Of a stretch of 64,000 bases of DNA, positions 61,012 to 64,000 are shown piece by piece (within the stretch, counting starts at the first letter, position 1; each line of letters begins with the position of its first letter). Origin of the DNA: Lepidurus packardi. Its lineage: Eukaryota; Arthropoda; Branchiopoda; Notostraca; Triopsidae. Below the pieces are notes generated by a model that saw only the letters and a program-made list of their open reading frames with translations, had not been told where the DNA came from and did not search any database. Position numbers and translations under genes: made by a program. The DNA lies in assembly GCA_023053545.1 (NCBI GenBank), contig JAKZAN010000002.1, positions 10,722,790 to 10,786,789 on the forward strand. The letters are read 5' to 3'.

Positions 61012-62365
61012 CCTATATTAATTGCTATAGTATCTCAGCTGCTGCAAGAGTACAAGTTGTTTTTACGATTGGCAAGCTCATTGTTCATTGTTCATTGATC
61101 ATTGTTGGAGGTTTTTATAAAATTTCTACCGGTATCTCAGTGAGAATCTACCTTATCTTCAGTGGGAATGAGAGATTCGTTTGTTTTAATTCGAAAATAG
61201 GCAATGTGAATATTTAGCTAAAGGTAGGACTTGAACAACCAATTCTATTACAAATATTGCAGAAGTCTTTTACGGATGTTTATTCGCATACGCTGGATGG
61301 TTAGGCTGTTTCAAATTATAAATGTCTAGTAACTATCAAATTATTTTTCTTGTCAAGGCAAAATATCACCTCGATCACTGAAGAAATTCAAAACACTGCC
61401 AAGAACCTACCGCGATGTGTTCTTACTCGAGTTGCGTTCATAATAATTTGTTAAGTTTTGGTCAACGTAGGCTTTTTAGCTGTTCTCTCTTCTTCCAAGA
61501 TGATCACTTCACAGGCTGTGACAATCGTACGTAATAAATATGAACTAACTTAACGATTTACCTAGGGCTGTCTAAGATTGGGCCAATAATGTACTAGGAG
61601 TTGCTAGCTTCCTTATCCCGGTAGGTGTTGCGATGTCTATGTTTGGGTCACTAAACGGTGGAGTTTTTACAGAAGCCTGGTAATTAATATTTTAATGTTC
61701 TTCAAAGTTGTCAACTATAGTAATTATTGCGAAGGCTGTCTTATGCTCGCGGACGAGAATGCCATTTTTAGCAAGTTTTATCTTATATTGACGTAGAACG
61801 ACTCACTCCAAAACCTGCTGTCCTTTTTAACGTATACAAATTAGTGTAACCAAAGAAACTTAAAATACTAACAGCTTTTACATAAAACAGGTATGCGTGA
61901 CTGATATTCATGCATATGCATGATATTCATCATGGTTTGTTCTGGGCAATATATCTGTTTTGATTAATATCTTCTCATTTATTAATTGTACTTCCAATGG
62001 GCTAGCCATGGTCGTGCTTCTTATCCTTAAAAGACGCCCTGTGAAAGAGGAAAGCCTTTTCCATGTAAGCTTTTTATCATCAATATATGCGTGTTAATCT
62101 GGCATTTTTCGGACGCTTTGTAGACGCATGTAATTGTACCAATAATTTTTCTTTTGATGTCAATATTTCTCATTGCAATGCCCATTGTGAGCAACTCTGG
62201 CGTAGAATTTTTGTACTCCTTGTTATTCTTCGTCAGGTTATTGTGTTACGTGCCCTTCGCCTACTACTGCAAATCTTTTTCCCGATTAAGTCAGATTTTT
62301 TTTATTATTTATGTTATCTTCCCTTTCTGTCCATTAATGAATGTTTTCCATTCGACAGATTCGAC

Positions 62366-62664
62366 TGTCCCTGTCACAGACAAATCCGTAAGACCGGTTT
62401 CCCTACACAACCGCACCGAAACTAGCCGTAGGCCCCCCTATATTCTAAGCACATAGGTATAGGAGAATTGCGAAACCATCTCCCCCTTCTTCCTGCAAAA
62501 CTGGGAAAAACAAGAGTTCCTTGGTAGAAGTGATGACAAACAGTCTTGCTAGACGTATTGTTTTAGTTTTGTTCCTCAACTTTCAATTCCGTTATATTCT
62601 TATGTATGTGGCAATAAGTGTTTGATCGAGAACCGAACCCAATGCTACTGTGAGCTAAGTAACA
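62366..62664. mobile_element. Probable second solo LTR-like insertion (about 299 bp)
   Basis: Compared with the intact SLC7 last exon (GATTCGACTGACACTATTCTAC), the pseudogene has about 300 extra bases beginning TGTCCCTGTCACAG and ending GTAACA. GAC is present on both sides. TGT...ACA ends fit an LTR, but the duplication is only 3 bp and the junction has also changed by small indels. Confidence 0.5.
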
Positions 62665-62973
62665 GACCCTATTCTACAACATCTTTCAAACGTCGTCCCT
62701 TCGAAAATGACAAATGATTGAAAGGAAAATGGCAGCGTCAACCACTTTAGGGGCATTGAAAAACCTTGTCCTCAAATAAAAATTGATCACGATGTTTAGA
62801 AAAATAAAAATAGTTATGTCTCAGGGATTTTATCAAACCCAATAGTTGTTCCAAAGAAAATAAAGGTATAATTTACGGTAAATGTTTACACCCGGCTTTA
62901 TAGTGTATGTAAAATATTTTTTACTATGTTTTAAAGCATTTGATTAAAATCAGTGTCTAAATCAATTCCTATT

Positions 62974-62989
62974 GTTAGGTTAGGTTAGG
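62974..62989 (+). repeat. Short interstitial TTAGG repeat
   Basis: Three tandem TTAGG units, the arthropod telomere motif, lie just past the end of the SLC7 duplication homology. Three units can arise by chance or at a repaired break. Confidence 0.4.
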
Positions 62990-64000
62990 CATAGGGTAGC
63001 CTCTCTATCGTGTCAGTATTAATTTTAGATCACGTACGATTTGTGCTTAACGGTACATTAGAAGATTTCTCAGAATTTATCTAGAGTAGCATTTCCAAAG
63101 AAGTCAAGAAAGTGTTCGAATAATACATGAACCATCTAGAGGATAAATAAGTACCGTTTGCGATGCGAAATCGAAACATCTCATACACATCTGGATAATC
63201 GTTTCATGAGTTGTACGATTTGGCATGAAAACCAGTTTTGTGACTTTCTCTGAACAGAATGAAGTCCACGAGTGTCTTCTGATCATCTGTATTATGAAAT
63301 CCTGGAGGAAGGAGGAACTCTGCTCGGTTTTGTAACTCTCTCCCTCTCCACCTGAATAGCTCACATAATTTCTTCAGAAGCCTCTCTTCGTACGATAAAG
63401 ATACAATCCGTCAGTAGAAGAAGCCTATCAGGATATAACTGACAAAAGTGACAATGGACGTATAATTTTGCTTCCGAATGCACCGACATGTCCTTAGTAA
63501 ATTAAACAACCATTAAGCTATTGTATGGGATGGTTAAAACAATGAATATTAGCCATTGTAGAAGGAGTTACAGTTTATTATTAAAACACACTTCCTGTAA
63601 CAGTTTACCTCATTACTCCCTAAGCACACTGGTCAACTTTCTCGAGCTTTTTTGAGTCCATAGCCATAAAATTCGCAATAATTAAATCATAGTATTATAC
63701 CTCGAATTGTGAAATTTTCGATTTCGACCGAATATGTGCTATTCCTCATCTCAACATAACATGAATTCAATTATTCCATGCATAGGCCTAAGCTTGCTGA
63801 GACTGAGCGTGTTCGTAATTAATTCGGAGTGACTTAGTAGACCTAAGTGATGTCAGTAAATACTTAGTATTAAAAATTGGCGTAATATTCGCAATTGTGA
63901 CAAGACTGCGCGTTGTCTATAAAGTAATAAAATAACACATGAAAAACATGAAAACTTCAACGTAGTACATTATTTAAAAATACTTAGTTGATAAAATAAA
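62990..64000. other. AT-rich terminal spacer, no gene seen
   Basis: No ORF with protein features. The minus-strand frame at 63104-63364 lacks splice context or a motif. Confidence 0.35.

Larger units (their letters stand above)
58616..62720 (+). pseudogene. SLC7 transporter pseudogene (3' part, with introns, interrupted)
   Basis: Sequence from mid exon 4 to the stop of the intact SLC7 gene is recognisable in order, introns included, so this is a genomic duplication and not a retrocopy. Blocks lie at 58616-58759, 60654-60735, 61012-61130, 61200-61300, 61357-61530, 61575-61682, 61730-61840, 61890-62065, 62123-62365 and 62665-62720. It carries an internal deletion in exon 4, in-frame stops and frameshifts (for example around 61440-61455), a CATTGTTCATTGTTCATTG slippage near 61080, and three inserted elements. 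The first three exons are missing. Confidence 0.9.

Overview
This is a eukaryotic genomic window. Its genes are split by many very short introns (about 49-100 nt, GT...AG), lie on both strands and are separated by AT-rich spacers. The gene set points to an arthropod: a siRNA-class Argonaute with an arthropod-type C-terminus, a BarH-like homeobox gene, a GPI-type thioester-protein (TEP/CD109) relative, a paired-CUB secreted protein and a short TTAGG repeat. Intron size and the CUB family suggest a branchiopod crustacean such as Daphnia; that last step is inference.

Region 1 (1-20.3 kb) is gene-dense and conserved. It holds the 3' end of a Sec1-family gene (SCFD2-like, +), a secreted CUB protein (+), a ZZZ3-like ATAC-complex protein (-), a valyl-tRNA synthetase that is probably mitochondrial (+, head-to-head with ZZZ3), a BarH-like homeobox gene (-), a GT31 beta-1,3-glycosyltransferase (+) and a complete 15-exon Argonaute-2-like gene (-, tail-to-tail with GT31).

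Region 2 (21.9-41 kb) is dominated by one stomatin/Mec-2-type band-7 gene (-). Its core exons lie at 21.95-24.62 kb and include two homologous 98-nt exons, A and B, that look mutually exclusive. The next 16 kb is mostly non-coding. It contains at least three candidate alternative first exons and a 24-nt microexon, all on the same strand and all ending in the phase that fits the first core exon.

Region 3 (41.8-48.3 kb) is a complete 25-exon macroglobulin/TEP gene (-). It has lost the thioester motif and ends in a GPI-anchor-like tail.

Region 4 (49.1-64 kb) is an SLC7 amino-acid-transporter cluster degraded by repeats: an old three-exon relic, an intact 11-exon transporter, and a 3' pseudogene copy that keeps its introns. 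The pseudogene is interrupted by a THAP/DDE DNA transposon with an AT target duplication (ISL2EU-like), by a 276-bp solo LTR with a 4-bp target duplication, and by a second LTR-like insertion. Between the copies lie a dispersed repeat pair and an 80-bp tandem array that shows a 5-unit (400-bp) higher-order period.

The strongest leads are the mutually exclusive stomatin exons with the multi-first-exon layout, the thioester-less GPI-type macroglobulin, the dated nested insertions in the SLC7 pseudogene, and the higher-order minisatellite. All exon models were built by eye from splice sites and reading phase; none is confirmed by transcript data.
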